From Dastarcus helophoroides (Eukaryota > Arthropoda > Insecta > Coleoptera > Bothrideridae), in assembly GCA_028583605.1 (NCBI GenBank), contig CM053330.1:18501539-18565538 (forward strand): a stretch of 64,000 nucleotides of DNA. Direction: 5' to 3'. The translations under genes were made by a program, and so were the position numbers. Shown piece after piece: positions 1-12,600 of the stretch. Numbering within the stretch: position 1 is the stretch's first letter; the number at the start of each line of letters is the position of its first letter. The notes under the pieces are model-generated. The model did no database searches, was not told the origin of the DNA, and saw only the letters and a list, made by a program, of their open reading frames with translations.

Positions 1-2215
1 TTACACCGACTATACGAATATAACAACAATTTTTCGAAATTTCAAAGTTACCATTTCAAAATTTAAAATTGAAATTTCATTAAAAAAAACTCAAAATGAT
101 TAGAGAAAAATCCAAACTTTTAGTTCTACATTAAAATTTTGAAAAAAAAAACTTATTTTCGAATTATCATTCGAAATTTCAACAGAATCCAAATTTTCGA
201 AATTACAGTCCATATTTCAAACAAAAAAATTCACAGATTTCGCAATCCTTGCAACCAACGGAGACATTGGAAATGATAACACCAAATAGAAACATAATTA
301 ACACTTTATTTAACATACAAGGTTATACAGGGTATTTAAAAATTTCAAAGACAACGCTTGGCAGTTGATTCGGAATGATAAATAAATACGAATTACGAAA
401 AAAAAAATAATAAAAAATGTTTACTTTTCGAATCGCAGATTTTCAAAGTTGTTATAAAAAATAATTTAATTAATAATTTCATAACCTCTTTACCGATCGT
501 GTTGAAATATGAAACCTTTATTTATTTAGATTATTAAGGCTAGAATCTTAGTGACGTCGACCCTTGTGTTATCCGACACCCCTTGAAATTCGCCACGACA
601 ATTATCTTTGTATCTTCAAAGTAGTAAATAATAATAATTACATAAAATATGTATTGATTTACAACAATACGTATTACGTTTAGTTTTTATTTTTTTTATA
701 ACTGATTAAAATGTCGTTAAGGCTGACTGTGTTGAAAGTGTTTGCAGATATGTCTTACACCACATAAATTTTATGGCCCTTCACAGTTTGTTTGAACCCC
801 CTGGTTGGATAAGTAGTACATTTCAGAAATTTGTGATTCCGGCAAGTGGTTGTTAAATATTCTGTCATCCCTATTTTTTCCAAGTTTAAGAATCATTTTA
901 TTGACACTGAATGTGCCTTCTTTCCTTTTTGAAAGGCAACCTTACAATGAATAGACCACAGGGTGCTCGTAAGTAGTAATTGTCTTGAAAATGTTATTCC
1001 TGGCCTTTTCTTCTTGGGATAAAAGTATTTTGTTTTCAGTTTCCTCTTGATCCTAACATTTATTGCCCCGGTCAGGTAATTGTTCTTAATGACAGGAATT
1101 TACGGTTTTTGAATTGCATGTCATATTTTTGTTGCTTTGAATGGACTTTTAAATGACCAGCTGCATTCAGCCCAATTTGGTTTTTTGAAAATGAAGTTAA
1201 TTTTTTCTGATTTCAATGGAATTTTTAATTACTTCCAAAATAAACTTGTTTCAGTTAATAAATCTTATTTAAGTTATTTCGCATTGAAATCAGGATCATC
1301 GAAAAAAACATTAGGGGGCAGTTGAATGGCAAATTTATCAATCTTAAAAATTGAGGTTGGTTCTGTGATTTTGTTTATCACATTCCAGATCACACGTGAA
1401 TTCGTTTAGATGTGATTTGATTCATATGTTACATTACTTCAAACTCTTTTAAAGAAAATTACAATTTTTTAACTAATGCTGAAGTAATGATGTTCGCTTG
1501 ACACCCTGGATTTAACAATGCTGGACATTGTTTAAAGTTACTGCACCTATTTCTAATTAAAACTAGAGCTGTAATGGTTGTACTGATTGACATTTTCGCT
1601 TTGCATGATCATTTAATTTTTCCGCTTTTATGGGAATAATAAATAAAAGTAATTCCCTTTTTTGCCGAAAACTCGAAAACCTTTATTACAGTTAATTAGT
1701 TGTCTTAGAGCGGGCTGTGTGGTTCTTCTAAATTAAAAAAAGTTTAGGACGGTTGTGACCTGTTCTTTTATTTTAAAGCGATCTTGCAGCAACTCTATTT
1801 TATAATTAATTAATAATAATAATTAAGTGATAATGACAATGATTCAATAACGTCACTTGAATCTCCTTCCACAGAATCGCAAAGATAATGAAATTTCTTA
1901 ATATCAAAAATACGCTTGTCGTAATGGACTAACCACTTAAATGAATCTAAAAACAAAAATGGGAAGCGATGAGGGCTTTAAATTAGCAACAGATATGGTA
2001 TATAATTATCTCGAGCCGTTTAATAATGACAGAGTGAGTCTGATTGAATTAGTAAATTTCTATTTATGTCAGTTAAAATTTTATCGGATGTTCAAATGAA
2101 AAAGTCATCAAGTGTGCTGTAAGTTTTTTAAAAGAGAACGTAGTGAACCCGGCATTCGATTATTTATTGACTATTTTGGTTGATCCGTCAAGGGTCATTT
2201 TGACGTCTTATTTAT
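1..2215. other. AT-rich intergenic DNA, no gene seen
   Basis: This lies downstream of the WDR37 3' end. Reading both strands I find only short open frames without recognisable protein similarity, simple ATA/AAT runs near 627-640 and 1801-1825, and a mariner-style terminus-like string (TACAGGGTA) near 326. No splice-consistent coding exons were found. Genes with very weak similarity could be missed. Confidence 0.5.
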
Positions 2216-3340
2216 CCAGAGAGGTTAAAATTTTCTAACCTAAAGAAAATCGTCTAGAAATCCATTTTACTCTTATTTTTACTCTTCTTTACAAAATTAT
2301 GCGCTTATGCTTTCAAAATAATTATAAACACAAATTTTGGGCTTTTCCGAAATTTAATAATTTCTTCCACAATTTCCAATTTTTTAAATTTTTACTTTAA
2401 ACTTACAATTCTTGTGTTTGTTCTTAAAACTTCGGATTTCAAACGGATTCAAAATTTGAACATCAGTCTTGCGAGTCTAACCCAAGATATTGCATTAAAA
2501 AATAAATATAGAGTATTTTCTTGAAATTATGACTTTTTCACAAAAATTCTCAACCTTTCAAAATGTCATTTATTTGTCTTAAACTGTCAATAAATATTTA
2601 CGTTTTGTTTAAAATTTTCATGTTAAATAATAAATTCTAAATATTTTTAAAGATTTTGACTTATTTTCGAAATTGTGACAGCCTAAAAAATTCTTAAAAT
2701 TATAAATATATCAACTCGAAAACTCAAGATTTTTTATCGAAATTTTGTAATGTAAACTTTTTTTTCGAAATTTAAGATCCCCTTTTTCATTGAATTATGA
2801 GTGGTGGGTTTCCTCAAATTTTAAAATCCCAAAATTCAAACTTTACTTTCTACTTTTATTTCCAACACCAATAAAAGTTTCAACCAGTGTTAAAGCTTTA
2901 ATTTTTTATTTTTAAGGTTTTAAATTTAATCTAGACTCTTTTTAAGAACACAAGTCATTTATTTAAAATCTTGACTTTAAATGAAATATTTTAATTTTAT
3001 TTTAAATGATTTTGATTTAGTTGCAAAATTTTATCTTTAACCTCAAAATGTTGACATATGTTTTAAAATTTTAGAACATTATAAATTTTTTGAAATCCTG
3101 GAATATTTTCCTAAAATTGTCTATTTTTTTACCTGTTTTTCTCGCAACTTTTCTGAATTCAAAATTTTGGCCTTATTTAACTATTTTTTTTTATTTTCGA
3201 CCTTAATATCGAAGTATTCGACTTGAGATTTCGAGTGAAAACTTAAATATTCAAATATTTTTCTTTCGACTTTTTTCTATTTTTAAGGTTATTTCTGCAA
3301 TGTTTATCTTTTCTAAATTTACAGTTTCCATTAGCCAAGT
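2216..3340. repeat. weak, diverged AT-rich array (T-rich strand)
   Basis: This is a loose succession of AAATTTTGACTTTTT-like phrases with no fixed period. It resembles the better arrays elsewhere in the window but is more decayed. The boundaries are by eye. Confidence 0.4.
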
Positions 3341-6093
3341 TTCTTCTGAAAGATTATTTTTTAAATTGAAATATACTCGTATAACCAAATAGACTACGAA
3401 ATAATTTAAATCAAAATAATATTAAGGCACCTATGCTTATGGCTCTTGAAAGAAATATTTTAGTACAAAGCGAAAACAATGAAATATTAAAATATATTTA
3501 ATCTACAAGCAAAAATTTGTCAACTTCATTGTAATTTACATTTATTTGAGCCCTAAAAATTATAAGTGCAGATATTTTACCACATTCGTTTACTGAGTAC
3601 TTCAAGGTTTTCAAGACAGTACGTGAATTGGATTTAGGGTAAGAGTTTACAGCATAATAATGGAATTATAACCCCTCAGTTAAGAGCCGCTGACTTGGGT
3701 AGCCCCTGTAAACTTCAGAACCTTTAAGTTTGCGCATATTTACATGCTCACGATACCGCCTACTGTGTTCAGTTTTTGTTAGCGATGTTTTCGTACTTAA
3801 CTCACTAGATTCTCTATTTTCAATCTCTCGTAAACGTTTTTTACGCTCTCAATATGTCTTACACTTTTCGCTATTTTTCATACTCTTAATATCCATAGCT
3901 GATAGCCTTATCCAATGAAACGTCACTGGATTAAACGAATATGGTGCTTTGCGGTGAACTGTGAACTTAACATTCTCCCATAGTTTTTATTCCGGCCTTT
4001 CGACGCCGAGAGCGCTCGACTGGCGATTCGAGTATGTCCGACCGACCGACACCTTGTTCTCTCAAGCTTGAACGAAAACCCGAAACTTCACCCCATATCT
4101 CAACATAAACATTTCCAATGTTAAAAACAAGAATTTTGGATTGCCAATCAAAATGTTAGGAATAAAATAAACGTTTAAAGCGTCAGCAGAGAATTTTAAA
4201 AGTCATTTCTAGTAAATGTTGGAAATTTATAGGGAAAATTTTAAAAATGTTAATGTTATAATATCCTGTTAAAAATACAAGTTAAATTTGAAATTATTTC
4301 GAGAAAATAGTCAAAGTATTGAAAAATCAATAAAAGCAATTAATATGAACACAAGAGAAAAGAGTTTACATTCGAAATTTCCAGGTTAAAAGAATTACTA
4401 TAAAGATGGCAAATTCGGCAGCCCCAAAATTTGTCCGCCTGCGTATTGGACACGCAATACATACTCATACATAGGAACGACCATGGATACGAATAAAAAA
4501 TGATTTTCGGATATATTTGCGCTGAAAAAAAATCCAAATCATAATTTAAACTTCTTTTCGGGCCTCATGTCATTGACCCCGAGAACTTCGACATCGCTAA
4601 AGAAAAAGAAGAAGAAGATACGCTAGATGTGCAATTGGGAATCTAATAAAACAACACATTGCCTCCAAAGATGAAAACACGTAAATCGTTAAAAAATAAT
4701 ACTTTTGTCCTCGAGAATTCTTAAAAAAACGTTGAATGATTCTTTTTTTCGCATGAAAGCCAGCCGATAGCGATAACGAATTGCAGAATAAAGTTAATGT
4801 GAAATCGCGAAAAAGTGAGTGAAAATGTTATAAAGTAACTAATATTCGAGAGATGTTTTCCGACGATCGCTATAAACGGTTTGAATTTTACGAATTTATA
4901 AGAGAAACGTTCACAGACCCTGCAACCCCCAAATAGTTCGGAAAAAGAGGCACTTGAGTATTCCATAAGTATACTGCACCACTGTGGGTAATGTTGGAAA
5001 TTCCGTCATTGGCACATTTTTCATAAACAACCACCTATCTGCCGATAAATGTTTAAATATTTCGAAATGGTTATTTAAGCATTGAACATTAATTTTATAG
5101 ATGAGTCGCATTGTTATTTATTTATTTTATTAGTTTATGTCAGACTAGTTAATTATTTCTGATTTCACATTCGTTTATTTTAAAAAAATTTTGTTTGTCG
5201 GATTGGCTGATTAACAAAACAAAAAATGTGAAATAGATGCAATAATTTCCATATTAGTCTTAAGTATACAAATGATTGTGTGCCGAAACAATTACATGTA
5301 GATTGGTTGTTCATTAGTTGATGTTTCTCTCTGGTTAGTCTGCCTTATTATTGCACCAACTGAATGGGTGATGTGATAAGCATCTGTTATGCTGAGAAGT
5401 AAATTTGCGGCAAGTAGCTCATTAGGTAGGGTGTATGGGTTAATTTGTCTCTTTTTAAAAAGGTGGAATAATTTTTTTACTCAATTTTCTAAGCTAGGCC
5501 TTACTAAGCATTCCTTTTAAAATTAATGACATTATGTCTGAGACATCCTATACATTTAAAATACTATGGCTTACGATTTCCCAAACTCTAAAATATTAGT
5601 TCAATAGTTTTCCCAAAAATTCGCATTTAATCTTAAAATTTTTATTCTGTAGAATTCGATTTTTGAAATAAATTTAGAGCTTAGAATGCAGGTATTTTAA
5701 TTACAGTAAAATGTTGAAATTTACCGAGTAATTTGACAATTTAGCGGTAAATTAGTTAAATTTGTTTACCGATTTACTGATATTGAAAGCCTTAATATCC
5801 ACTACTTTGAGTAGTACCCTTAAAAGTTCATTTACCAAATTCAGCAACTTATAAATCTCCGAGCATATTATTCTTACAAGTCTTTACTTTTCCCTATCAC
5901 CTTCATGTTCTTAAGCACTTGGTACGAATCAAACAATCATTTTTAAACGCTTGAATCCAGCTTTAAAAATAAATTAAAAATCACATGACAGATACACATT
6001 TTTTAAGTTTTATTTTTTTCTATTTCACTAACACTGCATAGGATACAAACATTTGAAAAATAAAACCAATATGAGGAATAAGTAAAATGATAT
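3341..6093. other. intergenic DNA, no confident gene
   Basis: This is mostly unique-looking AT-rich sequence. A patch at about 3980-4080 is visibly richer in C, G and CpG than its surroundings and could mark a promoter or a foreign insertion, but nothing proves this. A CCCCTG-like string preceded by AGAGCCGC near 3685-3712 resembles the hAT terminus at 36468. No exon could be supported. Confidence 0.4.
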
Positions 6094-6099
6094 TTTATT
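6094..6099 (-). promoter_or_regulatory. candidate poly(A) signal of WDR37
   Basis: On the minus strand this reads AATAAA, about 200 nt past the WDR37 stop codon. That is a plausible 3' UTR length for an insect gene. In AT-rich DNA the hexamer also occurs by chance. Confidence 0.35.
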
Positions 6100-6298
6100 T
6101 AATCTGGCCTAAAGAAGTAAAGAAAGATTTAGAAAATGTTATGCAACAAATTTATGAATGAACATACTTTATATTTCTGTGATCACAAATAACATAATCA
6201 TAATCAAAAATAAACAAATATATTGTAGACTATAAAAATAAATACATATCACATTAAAAGGAGTGGGGTCTATTCTAAAAAATATTCAAAACAACCAA

Positions 6299-6671
6299 CT
6301 ATTGATCTTTTAAGGATAAAACCGACCACCCCAATACTCTTCTATCAAATCCGCATGTGAATAAATTAACGCCATTGATGATCTCATCAGCCCATGTAGC
6401 GCAAGCCACCATACGGTTGTGACCTTGTCGACTAGATCTTGGCAATCTGGCTAATCTTTGACCGCTAAGGTCATACAGTCTCACATGCCTATTGTCATGA
6501 GGTATGGCTATGTAACCATTAGGCGAAACTGAGAGGCGATTAACAGCCGAATCAACTCGAATTGTCGCAACCGGCGACCTCATGTTTCTAAGATCCCAAA
6601 CTTTAACACTTCGATCATCTGAGCTTGAAACCACCTTATCTTCACGAGTAAATACAGCTGAAGTGACGCTT
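6299..6671 (-). CDS. WDR37: WDR37 coding exon 7 (stop codon)
   Basis: The acceptor is ACTTTTCAG. It encodes [52 protein letters not shown] and [15 protein letters not shown], then [12 protein letters not shown] and a TAG stop at 6301-6299. The LPRSSRQGH block is diagnostic of WDR37 among WD40 proteins. Confidence 0.95.
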
Positions 6672-9600
6672 CTGAAAAGTAGTATTTTATTACATTTCAT
6701 GTCAGCATATCATATCTATTGAAATTTTAAATCAACAAAAATCGAATAATGTTAAATTTGAAAAATAATGGGAAACCATATTGTGCGGTTATGGATGAAC
6801 GTTACATTATGTTTTTTGACAGCATCCCCTGGTAGAAAAGTCGCCGCTCGAGACTACTTTATATATGTATTAGCTTCTTTTATATAGAAATATTTTTCTC
6901 CAAAACTTACTCAGCGTGTCCTTGAAAAACAGAAACAGCATGAACACTCTCCCTAAAATCCCAAAGTCGGAATGTTGTGTCTCTTGAAGATGTTACAGCC
7001 AATTTTTGAGACGGGATGCGTTGCCGTGTGAGTCAGCTCTTGATCATGACCTAACAATATGGCCCTAAGTTAAATACAGTTACACCATGAAACTGTCGTC
7101 AAACTGACCTGCAAGTTGTGTAACTGCTGTTCCACTTTCAACATCATGCAAAATTGCCAATCTGTCCCAAGAAGCTGTGATGATATGTTCTGCACCAGCC
7201 AACCATTCCGCAGCTGAAATTGCGCCAGTATGACCAAATAATTCCAAAAATGGTGTCCTGAGCACTGGCGTTTTACAATCGGATTTTTCATCTAGTTCAT
7301 CGCCTTCTAATTCCTCTTCGGACGAGTAACCCTTCTAAAAAATCAATTCAGTTTTTAGCAATTTGCGTAAAATCGCAATAATATCAATATCTAAATAATA
7401 ATCAAGTAAGAATTGAAACAACTTTTAGATATTTCTCTAAATTCGAAGCGATTTTCGCTCTTAACTTAAAAGGACACAGCACGATCTTGAGGAAAACGGT
7501 TTGGTTAATTTTGCGTGTGGTAATAGTACTCGGTATCCATATTTTAATCATAAAGAATCAGTATACAATACGTATTAAGTTTTTCGCAAGAAAATCCACT
7601 TAATGATGACCGTAAACTTTTTCAAAATATAACCAATCTATTAAAAACTTTTTCCAAACTTCTGTAGCGTGGTTTATTAGGCAATTAATCAACTAATACT
7701 TCTCAAAAGATAACTAGGTCGAGGGTTCAAACCTCTACAAAGGCGTACTCTTTTTTCTCTTTTATGGTTGAAAATTTACTGTTTGGTGAAATCATCAAAA
7801 ATAATGATTAAATTCGTAATTAAAGGCTTTTTGGTCCAAAAAACGACTTAAGACAGGTTTCATCAATTTTAATAAAACTTGATAACTGGATTAATTTAAT
7901 TTAAGTACACTCTTAGTTACCAAGTTTTATTTGAAATCTACTCTCTTTGAATATGTTAAATTTGTTCCCGAAGAAACCGCCTGCAATTGTGGTAGAAACG
8001 TAAAACGTTTTAAATGTTTTTCCGATAGAGCAATCCCAGAAAAAGAATGTTTTACTTCTTTTTCGAAAAATATCGATTGTAACAGCGAATTTTTCTTACA
8101 TTGCTTTAATTTGAATTTTCGATTTGTTTGATTTATTTTTTTCGAAAATTCCAATTTAATCTGAAAATTCATGAAGTTTGGATTTTTTCAAAATTTTCAG
8201 TGTAAATTCGAAATGTCGAAACATGAAAAATTTCGAAAGATAAAAATTCCCACTCTAAACATCTACGAATGTTGCATATTGGGTTGCGTTTCGGGCTTGT
8301 GAGGGTAGTACTCCTATGTAAATCATCATACTAGCTAATGTTACCCGACCTTACTCACTACCGTCAGGATGGCTTATTCAATAACTTTGTTTAATTTAGA
8401 CAAAATTTCGATTTTTTGAAATTTTGGCCCTTTTAAGTTTTGCTTTTTCTCAAAATTTTAACTTTTAAAATTTCGGCTTTTCTCAATAGTTTAACTTTTT
8501 TCAAAATTATGTCTTTTTTTAAAAATCTTTCACTTCAAATTTTTAATCATCCGCAATTTTGACTTTTTCAAAATTTTTAGTTTTAAAAAATTTCAGATTT
8601 CTTTCCAAAGTTTACACTAAAAATTTTTGATAATCTCGAGTTGTTTGAAAGGTTCCATATTTCCAAATTTCGATTTTATTTCAAAATTAAAGACTTTTTT
8701 TGAAAATATGAACTTTCTTAACACTAAACGTTTTCCAAAAATTTTATTTTTATCAAAATTTGGAAGTTTCAGCTTTTCCGAAGACGTACTTTGTTGGAAA
8801 TTTTAATTTTTTCGTGAAAATGTCGATTTTTCAAAGTTTGGGCCTTTTCGAAAAACTTAACTTTTTTGAAAATTTTGACATTTTTTCAGAAGTTCCACTC
8901 ATCGAAATGCTTACTTTTTTGAAAATGCAGTTTTTTGAAAACTGGATTTTTTAAATTACGGCTTTTCAACATTTTTTTTTTTTGAAAATTATAACTTCTA
9001 TTTAAAATTTCGTTTCCTAATATTTTCGACTATTTTATAACATTTTGTTTTCGAGACATTTTGTTTGAATCGAATTTTTTGAAATTTTCGGAAATTTTGC
9101 AATATTTCGATTTTTTTCAAAATTTCGATTTTTTCAAAATTAATCATTTTTCAACATTTTTTCTACATTTTAATTTTTTGGATAATTCCTGCCAACAATA
9201 TCGATCCTTTTAAACAAATGTTCAATTTTTTCTTCAAGCTTTTAACTATCATAAATTTCCACTTATTTGAACGTTGGTTTTGGTTCCTTATTTTCTACTG
9301 AAAATAAGAACCAAAATTTTCAGAAAAGTCAAGATTTTCAAAAATAGTCGCAATTTTAAAGTTACAACATTGCATGAACTTCGGCCAAAATTTTTTTTCC
9401 CATTTTTGAAATGTTGGACCGTTTTTCAAAATTTAAACTCTGTTAAAAATTTCGAATTCTGTTGAACATTGCTCCAATTATCATATTCTCAATTTTTTTT
9501 TTTTAATGTCGGCTTCAACATGTTAATATTTTTTTTAATTTCGACTCGTAACATTTTGACTTTTGGTTCAGAATTTATCTTTTTAAGTGTTTCATCTAAT

Positions 9601-12600
9601 TTTCAAAATTTTGATAATTTTTTAAAATTTCAAATAATCCTTAATATTTCGATTTTTTTTTTTTGAAAATTTAAATGCCAACTTTTTCAAATTTATAAAG
9701 GTTTTAACGAATTTGCTTCTCACTACATCAGTTAAATTGGACCAAAGTTGCACAATTTGGAGATCAGAAATATGCCGTTGAGAAATGAAAAATCTCTTGC
9801 TGTTCTTGAGATTTTTTTACAGCTTTTTTGAAAATGTGTCATATTTTTAAATTTTTTAATCTAGTACTTTTCCAAGAATTGGACTATTGTTAAAAATGTT
9901 TAGCTTTCTAGCTTTCTTAAAAATTTTAAATTTTTTTGAAGATTTCGTGTTTTTCGGAATTGTCGAAATTATTGAAAATGTGGACTACCAAAATTTTAAG
10001 ATTTTTTTCAAAATATTGACCTTTTGAACATTTTAACTTTTTTTACAAACTAAGATTCTATAACAATTTCGACATTTTTCAAAATTTCAACTTTTTTGAA
10101 AATGTTATCGTTCTATGAAAATTCCAGCTTTTTTGAAGATTTCGACTTTTTCGTTGAAAATTTTTACTTCAAAATTTACCCTAGTTCTTTCAAAATTTCA
10201 ACTTTCTTATATTTTTGGACATTTTTCAAAAATAAAGTACATATTACTCTTACAGCATGAATTTCCAAAAATGCTGATAGAGATGGCTTTTATTTGTAAA
10301 CAGAAGTTTAAACATCAACTGCCATATTTTCAGCTTCTAAAATACTAACTTTCATAAACACTTTCATTCCCTATGTAACACATTTAGGAGATACTTGTTC
10401 AATAATCATTTCTTAGTACTCACGTGCATTATACGTATAAGAAACTCTTTTGCAAAATTTAATGCTTTTAAACCCACTGGTTTAGGCTGTACGTTGTCTG
10501 CCGAGCGGTATTTAAGAGATTTATCAAGTAGATTTTACCCCCTTAGAGGGTGAATTTCGAAAAACGCTGATACAAGCTAACTCATAAACACAAATTTTCA
10601 TATTGTAACTTTAAAAATGATAAAATTCCATGTAACGCTTCATCATCTTTTTAAAATTCTTTCTTAGTACTCACCATAACGTAGGGTTAGCAGTATTTCA
10701 CGTCTCACCATTTGGATCTCCTTTACCATTATAGATGCAGAGTGGGTTAAGTTACAAAAAAGTTGCGTAATTTTGTTTGTAGTATTTTTGTAAAAAGAGA
10801 TTTAAAATCTCACCTGGTTTCTTTGAAATATTTTGAAAAAACTAAAAACAACCAATTTTTATTTTTTGAAATATCTCATTTGTTTATAAAGATAATTTTA
10901 TGCAATTTGGTATTTGGAAATGAATCGCCTATTGTATTTCAATGGTAAAGTTAGTTTTTATACAAGTCACTTGGTTTTCAATAGTCAATTTTTTTCTTCT
11001 TATAGGAGCCCTATTGGAATTTTAATAACTGAATAAATCAAAACCAAGCAGTTTCAACGATGTATGGCATGTGGCAAAAACATTTTGTCTAGCTACTCCA
11101 GAATTGATTTTTATTAATTTTAATGGTGGGCCATGTTGTCAAAATACCAAGAATGTTTAAAAGTATATGGTCATGAATGTCTTAAACTGGGTTATTCATA
11201 ATTACTAAAAATCAATCTAAATTCAATGTATGATGACACATTTTATTTAAACAGAGTAAAATAGTAAAACAAATGAATTTATAAAATATTTTCGAAAATA
11301 ACTCATACATATCGTTCTTTTCTGATGGTAAAAACATTGTTTAATGAATTAATTTGTTAATTAATTAAAATGTTACCTAAATTATCTTTCAAAAAACTTA
11401 ATTTGCTCCTGTCACTGGCACTTATAGGCATGACATAAAAATAATAAAATTTTGAGAGCCATGGCCTACTATTTTAAGTAATAAAAATCACTTGTGTGGA
11501 CGTCAACCAAAATATTCGTCAGATATGCCATGCATCGTTGTAATTACATTAGTTTAGACTATTCCGTCGGATAAAATTCCAATACGGAGTCCATAAGAAA
11601 AAAGAAGTTGACAATCGCATATTGAAAATTAAGAGAAATAAATAAAATCTCACTTTACCATTGAAATACAAAAGATAATTCATATGCAAACATCAAATTT
11701 CGTAAAATTATCTTTATAAACAAATGAGGAAATTCAAAAAATAAAAATTGGCAATTTTCACTTTTTTCAAAATATTTCAGGAAACAAGTGGAACATTTTA
11801 AATCTGCTTTTACAAAAATCTTACAAATAAAATTACACAACTTTTTTATAAGTTAACCGATTCTGTATCGATAATAGTTAAGGATATCCCAATGGTGAGA
11901 CGTGAAATAGTACTAACCCTGCATAAGAACCTCCTGTGCACAATTGCAGACGTCTAAACCCATTGGTATAGACCAGTGTTTCCCAACCTTTATTTGGAAG
12001 CGACCCACTTTTTTGGTATTGTGTATATTTATTTTTTGAGGGCCAAAGAAGGGGGTTTTCATAATCCCACGAGGGCGCCCAATAAATTTTTGACAACAAC
12101 AAAAAAGCCTCCTCCTGATCTGCAAATGTTGATGACAAAAAAAAATAATTTCGCGCCACACCGGTTGGGAGACACTGTTTGTCAGTCAGCGTTTAGAGTT
12201 TTATTACATAGATGCTTATACATTTAATTTGAAATTCGCCCTAATCTTTCTTTTAGTAGATTTGCAAGAAACCCAATAGATGATGATATCAGCTATTTAA
12301 ACGCAACGAAGACTATTTACATTTTTAGCCAAATATTAAGTTCAGAAAATAGAAAAAAAATATTATAGAATGAATATTTTACTTCAAATTAATTCAAATT
12401 AAAATAACAATTCATTAGTGTGTTTAAAAGTTAATCCATGTTACTAATGTGCAAATAAAACAGAACATTTCCAATTACACTTGTTTCACTTGCAAAAAAA
12501 TTCCGACGCACTGAATTTTAAATGTCATCATGAATATTAAGCTAGAGTATATTTTTCTTGTCTCATTTCAAATAAGTATTGTTCTAAATTTACATTAGCT

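Noticed and set aside
4573..4652. Short plus-strand phrase DPENFDIAKEKEEEDTLDV followed by a stop
   Set aside because: It looks protein-like but is only about 30 residues after the last stop. It has no upstream exon or clear acceptor, and GAA-repeat DNA explains the acidic run.
7661..7741. Functional tRNA gene
   Set aside because: The B-box and T-arm are good, but the acceptor stem and anticodon arm do not pair properly. Kept only as a tRNA-like fossil.
11974..12177. Target-site duplication for the short hAT-like MITE
   Set aside because: The 8 bases on either side (GTATAGAC and TTTGTCAG) do not match, so no duplication is claimed.
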